NCBI RefSeq assembly: GCF_049701175.1
Contig: NZ_JBNATW010000001.1
Location: 72,976 to 136,975 of the forward strand
Length of the DNA stretch: 64,000 nucleotides
Source of the DNA: Thermovenabulum sp049701175
GTDB taxonomy: Bacteria; Bacillota; Thermosediminibacteria; Thermosediminibacterales; Thermosediminibacteraceae
Direction of reading: 5' to 3'
Below the pieces are notes generated by a model. The model did not search any database. It was not told the DNA's origin and worked only from the letters and a program-made list of their open reading frames with translations. Position 1 is the stretch's first letter. Every line of letters starts with the position of its first letter. Below are positions 26,186-35,759 of this stretch, one piece after another. The translations under genes were made by a program, and so were the position numbers.

Positions 26186-27727
26186 TTACAATACCTCGTT
26201 TTCAATAGATTTATTTCCGTTGTTATTGTAAAGGGTTTTGTTAAGAGCATCCGTATAAGCCCTTGCACTGGCCTCTATGATATCGGTACTTAAGCCCCTT
26301 CCTGTAAAAATTTTGCCGTCCTTTTCTATCCTTACAACAACCTCACCAATTGCATCCTTGCCCGCCGATACCGATTTTATGGAATAGTCTATCAACCGGC
26401 AATTGATATTGCACGCCCTCTCTAAAGCCTTGTATGTGGCATCTACGGGGCCGTTCCCTGTTGCTGCCTCTTCCACGCTCTTCCCGTGGATTTTTACCCT
26501 TACCGTTGAGGTTGCTATGGCTTTGTTGCCACTTGATGTTTGGAAATATTCCAGCTCTATTAATTGAGGTATTTTTGTAACCTGCTCTTCTACAATTGCC
26601 TCGATATCGCTGTCTGTAATCTCTTTTTTCTTATCCGCCAAATCTTTAAATCTTTCAAAAGCCTTGTTTATATCCTCTTCGGGGAGCTCATAACCCAGCT
26701 CCTTCAACCTCTGTGCAAAAGCATGGCGTCCTGAAAGTTTCCCAAGTACTATCCTGTTAGAAGTGAGGCCTATAGACTCGGGTGTCATTATTTCATAGGT
26801 AGATTTTTCAGAAAGCACTCCGTGCTGGTGTATCCCAGAAGCATGGGCAAAAGCATTCGCTCCTACTATGGCTTTGTTGGGCTGGACGTATATTCCCGTC
26901 AAGGTGCTTACAACTTTGCTGGTCCTGTAAATTTGCTTTGTATCTATATTCACACCAACATTGTATACATCCTTCCTGGTCACAAGGGCCATAACCAATT
27001 CTTCTAAAGCTGCGTTTCCCGCTCTTTCCCCTAAACCATTAATCGTACACTCCACCTGAGTAGCACCGCTTGCAACCGCTGCAAGAGAGTTAGCCACAGC
27101 CATTCCGAGGTCGTCATGACAGTGGACGCTTATCTTCACCCTATCCATCTCTGGTACTCTTTCTCTTAAAGTCCTAATAAGGTTTGCAAATTCTTCAGGG
27201 GTAGTGTAGCCCACCGTATCGGGCACATTTATAACAGTAGCACCTGCCTTAATAGCAGCTGAAAAAAGTTTGCACAGAAATTCCACATCAGACCTTGTCG
27301 CATCTTCTGCGGAAAATTCCACATCTTCAAAATACGATTTTGCCCTCTTTACAGCCTCAACCGCAGCTTCAAGCACCTGTTCTGGGCTCATCTTCAGCTT
27401 ATACTGCATGTGTATGGGAGAAGATGCAATAAAGGTGTGAATACGCGGCCTTTCAGCGTTTTTCAAGGCTTCAGCTGCTCTATCTATGTCTTTATAGTTT
27501 GCTCTTGCAAGGCCTGCTATTACCGGGCCTTTTACGTTTTCTGCAATGGTTTTAACAGCATTAAAATCTCCATTAGACGCAATAGGAAAACCCGCCTCAA
27601 TCACATCAACCTTCAACTTTGCCAGCTGCCTTGCTATTTCCAATTTTTCGTATACATTAAGAGAGACACCAGGAGTCTGCTCCCCATCCCTCAAAGTAGT
27701 GTCAAAAATCTCTACTGTTCTCGACAT
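26186..27727 (-). CDS. leuA: 2-isopropylmalate synthase
   Basis: Condenses acetyl-CoA and 2-oxoisovalerate, the committed leucine step. The 513-residue protein has the catalytic barrel signature TTLRDGEQTPGVS, the HCHDDLGMAVANSLAAV metal motif, NGLGERAGNA and HASGIHQHGVL, then a C-terminal regulatory LeuA-dimer domain (about 370-505) for leucine feedback. ATG 27727 follows GGGGGATGG; the stretch upstream is shared with ilvN, giving a 26-bp overlap. Confidence 0.96.
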   Translation of the reverse strand: MSRTVEIFDTTLRDGEQTPGVSLNVYEKLEIARQLAKLKVDVIEAGFPIASNGDFNAVKTIAENVKGPVIAGLARANYKDIDRAAEALKNAERPRIHTFIASSPIHMQYKLKMSPEQVLEAAVEAVKRAKSYFEDVEFSAEDATRSDVEFLCKLFSAAIKAGATVINVPDTVGYTTPEEFANLIRTLRERVPEMDRVKISVHCHDDLGMAVANSLAAVASGATQVECTINGLGERAGNAALEELVMALVTRKDVYNVGVNIDTKQIYRTSKVVSTLTGIYVQPNKAIVGANAFAHASGIHQHGVLSEKSTYEIMTPESIGLTSNRIVLGKLSGRHAFAQRLKELGYELPEEDINKAFERFKDLADKKKEITDSDIEAIVEEQVTKIPQLIELEYFQTSSGNKAIATSTVRVKIHGKSVEEAATGNGPVDATYKALERACNINCRLIDYSIKSVSAGKDAIGEVVVRIEKDGKIFTGRGLSTDIIEASARAYTDALNKTLYNNNGNKSIENEVL

Positions 27728-28250
27728 CAGCCATCCCCCCATTGTTTTTTTCTTCATCTTCTACTTTTATGGTTTTAGGCCCTCGGTTCATCGCTATTAA
27801 GCCGGTTCTGACGAGTTCTTTTATGCCGAAAGGCCTTATCAGCTCCTCAAAAGCATTTATTTTATCCTTGTCTCCCGTAAGCTCTATAATCATGGACTTT
27901 CTGCTTACATCTACTATATTTGCCCTGAAAATCTCAGCTATCTGGATAATCTCAGACCTTGTTTTAGGTTCTGCATCCACCTTAATCAGAACAAGTTCCC
28001 TGCTTACTGAATCATCGGAACTTATTTTGCTCACCTTGATAACGTCAACTAACTTATTTAGCTGCTTTTTTACCTGTTCAACTACGTATTCATCTCCATC
28101 CACCACTATGGTCATGCGGGATATCTCTGGATTTTCTGTAGTACCTACAGCTAAGCTGTCGATATTAAAACCCCGCCTGCTGAAAAGTCCGGCTACCCTT
28201 GATAAAACCCCAGGATGGTTTTCAACTAACACAGATAATATAGTCTTCAC
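27702..28250 (-). CDS. ilvN: Acetolactate synthase small (regulatory) subunit
   Basis: A 182-residue ACT-domain regulator of IlvB for valine feedback. The sequence TILSVLVENHPGVLSRVAGLFSRRGFNI opens the N-terminal ACT domain (about 1-75), followed by a C-terminal domain with KTRSEIIQIAEIFRANIVDV. GTG 28250 sits 8 nt after a GGAGG embedded in the ilvB stop region; a TTG at 28265 would place the start before that site. It is coupled to both ilvB and leuA. Confidence 0.94.
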   Translation of the reverse strand: MKTILSVLVENHPGVLSRVAGLFSRRGFNIDSLAVGTTENPEISRMTIVVDGDEYVVEQVKKQLNKLVDVIKVSKISSDDSVSRELVLIKVDAEPKTRSEIIQIAEIFRANIVDVSRKSMIIELTGDKDKINAFEELIRPFGIKELVRTGLIAMNRGPKTIKVEDEEKNNGGMADVENSRDF

Positions 28251-28254
28251 TTTT

Positions 28255-29916
28255 TCATCCTCCAATCATTTTATTAATGGGTGAACCGCTTAATACCATA
28301 GGATAAACATTTTCATTAATATCCACAACGCATTCCAAAAGGAAACTACCCTCTTGTGAAAGCATTTGGTTTACGGCATCGGGCAATTCTTCCCTACTTT
28401 CTATCCTTTGAGCCTTAATACCGTAACTTTCTGCCAATTTTACAAAATCAGGGACAAATTTGAAATACACCTGATTGTATCTACCGCTGCAGTAAAACTC
28501 CTGCAACTGTCTCACCAATCCCAAACCGCCATTATTAAAAAGAACCATTTTTATATCAAGGTTGTTTTCAACTATCGTCGCCATTTCCGCTAAATTCATC
28601 TGAAAACTTCCGTCACCTGCAAAGTTAATGACGGTTTTGTCGGGGTTGGCAAACTTTGCCCCAATAGCAGCAGGAAGTCCGTAGCCCATTGTACCAAGCC
28701 CTCCGGAGGTTATAAAGCTTCGCGGATAAATAAATTCATAATACTGTGCTACCCACATTTGATGAGAACCCACTTCTGTAGTAATTATTGCATCACCTTG
28801 AGTTTTTCGAGATATTTCTTCAATCACTTCCTGAGGGCAGAGTTTACCTCTTTTGTCATAAGAAACCTTCTTTTTTATTTTTTCAATAAACTTATGCCAT
28901 TCCGAAGACTCCTTATGGTTTACCTTTTTTGATATTTCCGAAAGCACTATTTTTATGTTCCCTACTATTGGAATATCCGCTCTTATATTTTTACCTATCT
29001 CAGCAGGATCTATATCAATGTGGATGATTTTTGCCTTTGGAGCAAACCCCGATACTTTACCGGTCGTTCTATCGCTGAACCTTACTCCTGCCGCAATTAT
29101 CAAGTCGGATTCGGTTATTGCAATATTTGCGCAGGGATTTCCGTGCATGCCGGCCATCCCAAGGGATAAAGGATGATTCTGTGGAAAGCTCCCTATTCCC
29201 ATAAGCGAAGTTGCAACAGGAATGCCAGCTTTTTCCGCCAACTCTTTTAATTCCTTTTCTGCCCTTGCAGAATTCACTCCACCACCAGCAATTATAACAG
29301 GACGCTGAGACCTATTTATTTCTTCGACTGCCCGCTCTATTTGAAGAGGATGGCCGTGAGTTTTTGGTTTATATCCACGAAGGTTAATTTTCCCAGGAAG
29401 TTTAAACTCTATCTTCATTTCCGCAACATCCTTAGGGAGGTCTATAAGCACTGGCCCCGGTCTTCCCGTCGAAGCGATATAAAAGGCTTCCTTTACAATC
29501 CGCGGAATATCCTCTGCCTTTTTTACAAGATAATTGTGTTTTGTAAAAGGAGCGGTAGCTCCAGTAATGTCCACTTCTTGAAATACATCCCGTCCTATTA
29601 GGCTTGTAGGAACCTGTCCCGTAATTGCAACGATAGGAACAGAATCCATATAAGCAGTCGCTATACCGGTCACAAGGTTTGTAGCACCGGGTCCTGAAGT
29701 TGCAACACATACCCCCACCTTCCCTGACACCCTTGCATAACCGCTTGCAGCATGGGCAGCAGCCTGTTCGGAGCGGGTCAAAATATGTTTCATTTTTTTT
29801 GAATTATAAAGTGAATCGTATACGGGAAGAATTGCTCCACCCGGATATCCAAACATCAGCTCAACGCCTTCCGCTTCAAGTGCCTTTATTAGAGCTTCCG
29901 CAGCAGTAATTTTCAT
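28255..29916 (-). CDS. ilvB: Acetolactate synthase large subunit
   Basis: Thiamine-diphosphate enzyme making acetolactate for valine, leucine and isoleucine. It has 553 residues. Motifs: FGYPGGAILPVYDSL, catalytic Glu region TRSEQAAAHAASGYARVSG, VCVATSGPGATNLVTG, and the ThDP motif GDGSFQMNLAEMATIVENNL. It is the first gene of the ilvB-ilvN-leuA-leuC-leuD-leuB operon, behind a T-box leader. Confidence 0.97.
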   Translation of the reverse strand: MKITAAEALIKALEAEGVELMFGYPGGAILPVYDSLYNSKKMKHILTRSEQAAAHAASGYARVSGKVGVCVATSGPGATNLVTGIATAYMDSVPIVAITGQVPTSLIGRDVFQEVDITGATAPFTKHNYLVKKAEDIPRIVKEAFYIASTGRPGPVLIDLPKDVAEMKIEFKLPGKINLRGYKPKTHGHPLQIERAVEEINRSQRPVIIAGGGVNSARAEKELKELAEKAGIPVATSLMGIGSFPQNHPLSLGMAGMHGNPCANIAITESDLIIAAGVRFSDRTTGKVSGFAPKAKIIHIDIDPAEIGKNIRADIPIVGNIKIVLSEISKKVNHKESSEWHKFIEKIKKKVSYDKRGKLCPQEVIEEISRKTQGDAIITTEVGSHQMWVAQYYEFIYPRSFITSGGLGTMGYGLPAAIGAKFANPDKTVINFAGDGSFQMNLAEMATIVENNLDIKMVLFNNGGLGLVRQLQEFYCSGRYNQVYFKFVPDFVKLAESYGIKAQRIESREELPDAVNQMLSQEGSFLLECVVDINENVYPMVLSGSPINKMIGG

Positions 29917-29954
29917 ACAGGCACCACCTCTTTCTATTTGCTAAAAATATATAT

Positions 29955-30294
29955 AAAAAATAATCCCCCTCGCCCCAAGACATAAAGTCTCAGGGACGAG
30001 GGGGAGTTTACCCCGTGGTACCACCCTGATTCGCCCTGCCTCACGGCAAAAGGCCTCAGGAAGTAGATAACTACTTCTCTTTTAACGCATTATCGCGGCA
30101 CCGGGCTACTTTTTTTCACCCGGGCAGTTCAGGAGCGAGAAAAGCGCAAACTCAGGACCGGCTTTCACCTAACCCGGCTCTCTTTTACCCGAGCTATAAC
30201 GCTTTTTTCTCCATCATCACCTTTAACCTATTACCTTATACAAAAATCCAGCAGCCAAGCAAATCATCTTGACGCTGGAATTGTAAATATTTTG
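29955..30294 (-). ncRNA. T-box leader (probable Leu, CUC specifier) of the ilv-leu operon
   Basis: On the minus strand, a GATGATGG start and the AGAGAGCCGG/GGTGAAAGCCGG stem I elements lead to the T-box sequence GGGTGGTACCACGGGG (about 30010-30026). The terminator CCCCCTCG ... CGAGGGGG plus T run lies at 29964-30004. The GGAG/CTCC helix beside the specifier loop places CUC (30137-30139) as the specifier, followed by a purine as in other T-boxes. Uncharged tRNA-Leu should then turn the operon on. The T-box class is certain; the specifier comes from manual folding. Confidence 0.92.
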
Positions 30295-30300
30295 ATAAGT

Positions 30301-30330
30301 ATTTTATCATTTAAAATTTCAAAATGTCAA
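30301..30330 (-). promoter_or_regulatory. Sigma-A promoter of the ilv-leu operon
   Basis: Minus strand TTGACA (30325-30330), 18-bp spacer, TAAAAT (30301-30306); predicted start about 30294, just before the T-box. The -35 overlaps the stop region of the chemoreceptor gene. Confidence 0.8.
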
Positions 30331-32420
30331 GAGGGTAAAATAAAAATTTCCGTTTTTTCTTCCATCCTTTTAGCTATCTCTACTATTTCCTGAGCATTTT
30401 TAGTTATTTCCTGAGTAGATGCGGCAAATTCTTCTACGGATGCAGAAATTTCCTGTGCAGAAACTGAAGCTTCCTCTGAAGCCTTATTTATCACCTCAAT
30501 GCGTTCCCCAACAATATTCTTTAAATGCACCAGTTGCCCTATCTTGTGAAATACCTTTTCGATTAATGAATTCACTTCCGAGACCGTGCCCGATATCTTT
30601 TCAAATGCAGTTATGGTTTCTCCGGTGTTTTCATGCTGTTTTCCGATCTTGTCATTCATTAATTCCGAGGTGATTACTACTTCCTGCGTTTCAGAAACCA
30701 TGTTGTTTAACAGCTTTCTGATTTTTTCCAAAGATTGTTTAGTCTGTTCCGACAACTTGCGTATTTCATTTGCCACTACCGAAAATCCAAGACCCTTTTC
30801 TCCGGCTCTTGCAGCCTCTATCGCCGCATTTAATGCCAGTAAATTGGTTTGTTCAGAAATGTCCTTTATTATCTCCACAACTTCTTCAACCTGATTCACG
30901 GACTTTTTGAACATTTCTAATTTAACCGATATCTTTTTAAAACCATCGGATATCTCTTCAATCGATTGTATTAAATTACCCAATTTTTCTTTTCCGTTTT
31001 GTGCCGATGAAAAACTTATTTCTCCCGATTTTTTTACCTCATTGATTTCATTAAATAAAATATCCAAACCATTCCTAAAATCTTCCATTAAATTATTTAT
31101 TTCCCTTATTTTTATCATCTGTTCGTTAGCCCCATCGGCAATGCCCTCAACGGATTTTGCCACCTCTTCAGAAGAAAGGGCTATTTCTTCAGATATTTCA
31201 TTTAATTTTACGGAATTATTAAATAGGGTTTTCGTTTCATCTTTAATTTCCATTATTAAGGGCAAAAAGTTTTCCTTAAGCCTCTTAACAGAAAATGCTA
31301 ATTCCCCTATTTCATCCTTTCTTAAAAAATATTTTTCCCCCATCTCCTTCGTAAAATCACCTTTGGATATATATCCGATTTGTTCGATGATTGCCAGTAT
31401 GGGTCTCGCAATGGTCTTTGCCACGGTAAAGGTCAGAATAATGGAGAGCAGTATAATTAATCCCGAAATGCTTATTATAGCACATCTCATTTCTCCTATT
31501 CCTTTAAGAACCTCATCCTTTGGCGCTACCACCCCTATTGCCCATCGGGTATTCCCTACGGGTGCAAATGCTATAAGCCAATCCCTGCCGTTTTCATCCA
31601 CCTCGTCTATCCCTTTTTCTCCTTTTACCATTCTTTCAACAGCTCCGTACATCGACCCTCCGGTTTTCGAGCCATCCAGAAGGTTTTCCCGCTTCTTTAC
31701 CCTTTCCAAATCTTTATGGGCTATAACATTACCCTTATCGTCCACCGCAAAGGAATAACCATCCCTGCAATACGCCACCGAAGAAATCAGCTGATTGAAT
31801 TTATTCCCGTCCACTATGCCTATTACCGCACCTATGGGCTCGTTGGTCAAATAATGCCTTACGGGAGAATAATATATGTAGTCAAAAGAATTTTTATTTG
31901 CTTGAATCCTTAGTTCAAAACCGCTTTTCCCTTTTTGTGCAATGCTTTTAAAATAATTTGCATCCACCGCATCTATACTCGAACCGTCCTGGTAATAACC
32001 GCTACCGTCGTTGCCAATTATTGCGAATCTTTTAAAATCCAATTTTATCGATTTTCTTAACTGATCCCTTAAAAATTGAAGTTTTTCATCAATGGAGGCT
32101 TCCCTGTTGTCCCATTTTCCCCTTATCACGCTCGTATCAGAGATGCTTTCAATCACGTACAACCTTGCCTGAATCTTGTCTTCTATGTTTTCCGATGTCT
32201 TTTCCGCCACTTTCAGCATCGCATTTATCGCTTCTTCCTTTAAGGCATTCGAGGCGTAATTTTGACTTACGATTAAAAGTACAAGGCATCCCATCATTAC
32301 AACTATACCGAATACCGCGGTCATATTCAAAAGCAGGCTCCGTTTAAATCTAAATTTTAATGGTTCCTTCCTCTTTTTTTTTACATTAATAACGTTTTCT
32401 GTCGTTATTATAGATAACAC
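30327..32420 (-). CDS. Methyl-accepting chemotaxis protein with dCache-like sensor
   Basis: A 697-residue chemoreceptor: short cytoplasmic tail, helix about 31-53, extracytoplasmic sensor (about 55-305) with GYSFAVDDKGNVIAHKDLE typical of dCache domains, second helix about 312-335, HAMP, then the signalling coiled coil. The hairpin tip SEQTNLLALNAAIEAARAGE near 525-545 is the CheA/CheW contact. The start is uncertain: GTG 32420 adjoins AGGAGG, and no ATG precedes the first membrane helix. The ligand is unknown; dCache receptors often sense amino acids or carboxylates. It stands alone, with no che genes nearby. Confidence 0.92.
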   Translation of the reverse strand: MLSIITTENVINVKKKRKEPLKFRFKRSLLLNMTAVFGIVVMMGCLVLLIVSQNYASNALKEEAINAMLKVAEKTSENIEDKIQARLYVIESISDTSVIRGKWDNREASIDEKLQFLRDQLRKSIKLDFKRFAIIGNDGSGYYQDGSSIDAVDANYFKSIAQKGKSGFELRIQANKNSFDYIYYSPVRHYLTNEPIGAVIGIVDGNKFNQLISSVAYCRDGYSFAVDDKGNVIAHKDLERVKKRENLLDGSKTGGSMYGAVERMVKGEKGIDEVDENGRDWLIAFAPVGNTRWAIGVVAPKDEVLKGIGEMRCAIISISGLIILLSIILTFTVAKTIARPILAIIEQIGYISKGDFTKEMGEKYFLRKDEIGELAFSVKRLKENFLPLIMEIKDETKTLFNNSVKLNEISEEIALSSEEVAKSVEGIADGANEQMIKIREINNLMEDFRNGLDILFNEINEVKKSGEISFSSAQNGKEKLGNLIQSIEEISDGFKKISVKLEMFKKSVNQVEEVVEIIKDISEQTNLLALNAAIEAARAGEKGLGFSVVANEIRKLSEQTKQSLEKIRKLLNNMVSETQEVVITSELMNDKIGKQHENTGETITAFEKISGTVSEVNSLIEKVFHKIGQLVHLKNIVGERIEVINKASEEASVSAQEISASVEEFAASTQEITKNAQEIVEIAKRMEEKTEIFILPS

Positions 32421-32466
32421 CTCCTAACCTTTTAAAATCCCATTACCCGAATTTCCAAATACGTCG

Positions 32467-33139
32467 TCAATTTTCGACAAAAAGACTAAGGACATCAATT
32501 GCAGCCTTCGCATCTTCTATATAATTTGACGAAAATGCTTCCACGCTAACCCTTTCGTTATAATGGATTGAATTTAAGTATTTAAATGTGAAAATAATCT
32601 ACCAGCAATTTAATATTTTCCTTTTCTAAGTCCATTACGATTTTCAAAGCCTCCTCTACGGAGTTTATAATATTACTTTCTTTTTTGGTAAGATGCTCTA
32701 TCGCTATCGTAATATCGTGTCTTTTGGCAATTTCGCTTATATCCTCTAAAAAATTAAATATTTGTTCCAAAGCTTTGTTATATGGAAAACCTTCCGCTAC
32801 ATTCCTTGCCCCCGCACTTCCGAATACTACCACCTTCGCTCCCAGTTCCTCCGCCCTTGATAGGGCCCTTTCCACATAATCCATCCCCTCATTATAGTTT
32901 ACTTCTTCTCCCGTTAATTTTATATTTGCAGGAATAAAGTTGTTGCACGCTTTTATTTTTATACCCTTAGACCGCAGCATAATTTTTAAATCGTCAAATT
33001 TATCATCGGATAGCTCCATTATCTGAGCCAAGGGGAGCTCAATGTAATCAAAACCCAAAGGAAATATATTTTGAGCGGCTTCAATACCCACCCTTTCTAT
33101 ATCCGTAGCTAATAGGTTTGTACAGCATCCTAATTTCAT
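32467..33139 (-). pseudogene. Broken TIM-barrel sugar isomerase/epimerase
   Basis: ATG 33139 after GGGAGGAG opens a xylose-isomerase-like barrel (MKLGCCTNLLATDIERVG) that reads to LLVDYFHI and stops after about 185 residues, short of the family's roughly 270. In the +1 frame just beyond, LNSIHYNERVSVEAFSSN and AAIDVLSLFVEN encode a typical C-terminal end of the same family, closing at 32467. About 45-50 residues of the expected barrel between these segments are missing. So an internal deletion with frame change has inactivated it. It is the last gene of the GntR-headed cluster. A truncated functional protein is possible but unlikely. Confidence 0.75.
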
Positions 33140-33203
33140 ATTTTTCTCCTCCCAACCTTTTAAAAACTTCAATTTATTATCCTCAATCCCACCATTATAA
33201 GCC

Positions 33204-33239
33204 ATAGCCTCAAACCCATTTTTACCGGTTTGAGGCTAT
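33204..33239 (-). other. Intergenic hairpin without U-tract
   Basis: ATAGCCTCAAACC and GGTTTGAGGCTAT form a perfect 13-bp stem between the gene ending at 33265 and the broken isomerase. No T run follows on the transcribed strand, so an mRNA stability or processing element is more likely than a terminator. Confidence 0.7.
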
Positions 33240-33264
33240 AGTATTATCCTTTTTAAAATAATTT

Positions 33265-33894
33265 TTAAAATAGTATTTCTGTAGCCATAAATATACCTTT
33301 TGTCACGGTCTCGTACTGGTGCCACGGATACTCGCAGTTTTCATCGTACATGGGGATGTGACTGGAACCCGGCGCCATATATTCCTCGCGATAAAGGGTA
33401 TTCAGGTCCTGCTCGTAGTACTGCTGCATCTTTCCTATTCCGACGATTTGAGTGTGAACTTCCTTTATGGGAGGTCCTCCCCAATGTGTTCTGTGAAGCC
33501 CTACATTTAGCGGAACAGAGCCGGCAAAGCACATGTTTACCGCCAAATCTCCTATTTTTACCTTGGGAGAGCGCCAAAGCGCCACACCCTTATGCCTCTC
33601 CTCATGGGTTACATCGTAAGCAAGGGGCCATACTTTTTTAACCTCTTCAAAAAGGGCCTCCTCATCGGGATAATCCGCAAATTTTTCTATTATAAAGCAT
33701 CGTTTAATTTGAAATATAGAAGTATTTAATACCACGACGGATTGAAAGAATTTGAGGGGTCTATTGTTTATCAATATGGGTTCTTCGGATAAGTTTAATA
33801 CAATACACTTTCCATTTACGAAATATTCTTCCTCATCAACTATGTACTTAACGTAGAAAAAAGGTTTTGCAAAATCCAGCGATATAACGCTCAT
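33265..33894 (-). CDS. Uncharacterised protein of the GntR-headed cluster
   Basis: A 209-residue soluble protein with no signal or membrane segment that I do not recognise. Beta-rich sequence and His/aromatic clusters near the C-terminus (NVGLHRTHWGGPP, KEVHTQIVGIGKMQQYYE, APGSSHIPMYDENCEYPWH) suggest a cupin-like or other double-stranded beta-helix fold, but this is only an impression. ATG 33894 has a ribosome-binding site (AGGGGAGG). It lies between the Asp/Glu racemase-like gene and the broken isomerase, 40 bp from the former, so it probably serves the same catabolic pathway. Confidence 0.8.
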   Translation of the reverse strand: MSVISLDFAKPFFYVKYIVDEEEYFVNGKCIVLNLSEEPILINNRPLKFFQSVVVLNTSIFQIKRCFIIEKFADYPDEEALFEEVKKVWPLAYDVTHEERHKGVALWRSPKVKIGDLAVNMCFAGSVPLNVGLHRTHWGGPPIKEVHTQIVGIGKMQQYYEQDLNTLYREEYMAPGSSHIPMYDENCEYPWHQYETVTKGIFMATEILF

Positions 33895-33934
33895 ATTTTT
33901 TTCCTCCCCTTTTTTTAAAAATCCTCGGAAAAAG

Positions 33935-34606
33935 CTAATTTAAAAGCTCGGCAATATACTTAAAGGCGATCTCACCTGCAAAAAGCACCGGAACTTTAAA
34001 AGAGGCTTCCTTTATTTTTTCCTCCATCATCGCAAAGGGAATCTGCCCCATTAAAATACAATCCACACCTTTTTCTTCCAATTTTTTCATATCTTCCAGC
34101 ACTATCCTGTCATAGGTTTCGAATTCTCCCTTATTAAATAGCTCCAATGCCGAAGTATTTTCCGAAAATACGATCTTTACCTTTTTCCCCAAAACCGCAG
34201 CTCTCGATTCCAAGCCTTCCTTAACATAGGGTATAACGTAATCGGTAGTCACTTCCACTCCGATTTTATCGTAATTTTCCACGGCTTTTTGAAGCACAAT
34301 AGAGTCCAGCTGTATTACCGGTATATCCACTACCCTGCTTGCATACTCGGTTGCCCTTGGCATTAAGCTGCAGCAGGAAACTATTAAATTACAGCCCGCT
34401 CTTTGCAGTTCCAGTGCAAAATTTGCGTAACGCAAAAGGTTTATTTTGGGAGTGACTCCAATGGGAGACGAAAAGTTATCCCTTTTTACGAGCCCATTGT
34501 AAACATGAACGTAATCCGTCCCAGGCAAATATCTTTTCATAAAATTTTCTACCATTCCAATGGTTGCCGGCGTGGTGTGGATAAATCCTACCAATTTTGA
34601 AGACAT
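33935..34606 (-). CDS. Aspartate/glutamate racemase-superfamily protein
   Basis: A 223-residue protein of the Asp/Glu racemase/hydantoin racemase/maleate isomerase superfamily. The first Cys region is clear (GCNLIVSCCSLMPRATEYA, about 78). The second, normally G-C-T-H, reads LMGQIPFAM and has no Cys. Two-base racemase chemistry therefore looks impossible; a lyase, isomerase or one-base activity would fit. It lies 40 bp after the Gfo/Idh/MocA gene at 34647 in the catabolic cluster. The substrate is not predictable. Confidence 0.8.
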   Translation of the reverse strand: MSSKLVGFIHTTPATIGMVENFMKRYLPGTDYVHVYNGLVKRDNFSSPIGVTPKINLLRYANFALELQRAGCNLIVSCCSLMPRATEYASRVVDIPVIQLDSIVLQKAVENYDKIGVEVTTDYVIPYVKEGLESRAAVLGKKVKIVFSENTSALELFNKGEFETYDRIVLEDMKKLEEKGVDCILMGQIPFAMMEEKIKEASFKVPVLFAGEIAFKYIAELLN

Positions 34607-34646
34607 ATAATATCATCCCTTCTTTATTAAAAAGGATATTTATAAT

Positions 34647-35726
34647 TTATACCGTAATCCATCTTTTTTCTTTTGCCGATTTTGCCAATTTATCCAGTAC
34701 ATTCTGTATATACGCTCCGTCTTCTAAAGAAGGTGCTGCTGTTTGATTTTCCCCAATAGCTTTGAGAAAACTATATATGCTGTGCAGGTGTCCCCCCAGC
34801 CATCCCGGAGAATGCCTTGGGGATGGGAAGCACCTTTCGGGGTACCTGTTGAAGCATTCTATCTTCTTGTATCCCCTATCCCCTCCGTAGGGCCCGGGTC
34901 TATCATTCGCATCGTAAAACAATAGCCAATCGAGGTTTTCTATGTCGAACTTCAATGCTCCTTTTTCACAGTAAATTTCCACGATGTATTCGTTATTCGC
35001 ACCGTATGCTATCTTGCTCGCTTCTATAACACCTTCGGCCCCATTCTTCATCTTCACTATGGCGAAAAACGCATCTTCCGCCGATTTTTGAGTATTTTCA
35101 TTCAGGTACTTAACATCCGCAAACAAACTGTCAAAATCCCCCATCAGATAACGCGCCATATCGGTAAGGTGGCATCCCAAATCTATTATCGCTCCCGTAG
35201 CAAGGGCATTGGGGCTCGCCGTTCCTTCCAATCGGTTCATGGTGTAATACCTTATATGAAAACCAATGGGGTTACCTATTCTTCCGCTGTCTATAATCTC
35301 TTTTGCCCTAATGGCACAGGGATAAAACCGGGAATGGAAACCTATCCTATTTACCACATTCTTCCCCTTTAAAGCCTCCAAAATTTCCATAGCATCTTCA
35401 TATTTATCCGTAAGGGGCTTTTCACAGTATACGTGGATGTTTCTCTTCAAAGCTTCCAGAATAACTTCCTTGTGAGTATCGTTAGGACTGCATACGTGAA
35501 CGATATCCAAATCATTTTCAAAAAATTCTTTTACATCCGTGGTCCAGGTTTCAAAGCCGAAATCCTCTGCGGCTTTTTGGGCAGCCTCTTTCGGCAACGT
35601 GCATACCGCCTTTAGCTTAACATCAATAGGGAGCCGACCGTAAAAAAAGGGTATGGCTTTATAGGCATAGGTATGAGCTTTACCCATGAATCCGAATCCC
35701 ACTATCCCCACGTTATACGTCTTCAT
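34647..35726 (-). CDS. Gfo/Idh/MocA-family dehydrogenase
   Basis: A 359-residue NAD(P)-dependent sugar or inositol dehydrogenase. The Rossmann motif VGIVGFGFMGKAHTYAY starts at residue 6; the catalytic-lysine motif HVYCEKPLTD is near 97; the C-terminal half is the family's alpha/beta substrate domain with DLGCHLTDMARYLMGD near 183. ATG 35726 follows AAGGAGAG. A second family member lies 33 bp upstream, and the surroundings suggest inositol, inosose or similar polyol oxidation. Assignment to IolG is plausible but not proved. Confidence 0.9.
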   Translation of the reverse strand: MKTYNVGIVGFGFMGKAHTYAYKAIPFFYGRLPIDVKLKAVCTLPKEAAQKAAEDFGFETWTTDVKEFFENDLDIVHVCSPNDTHKEVILEALKRNIHVYCEKPLTDKYEDAMEILEALKGKNVVNRIGFHSRFYPCAIRAKEIIDSGRIGNPIGFHIRYYTMNRLEGTASPNALATGAIIDLGCHLTDMARYLMGDFDSLFADVKYLNENTQKSAEDAFFAIVKMKNGAEGVIEASKIAYGANNEYIVEIYCEKGALKFDIENLDWLLFYDANDRPGPYGGDRGYKKIECFNRYPERCFPSPRHSPGWLGGHLHSIYSFLKAIGENQTAAPSLEDGAYIQNVLDKLAKSAKEKRWITV

Positions 35727-35759
35727 TTTGTTTTCACTCTCCTTATGTTCGGAATTTAT

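Noticed and set aside
33265..33894. Naming the unknown protein as a specific cupin/DUF family
   Set aside because: Only a vague beta-rich, His-rich impression; no signature could be recognised.
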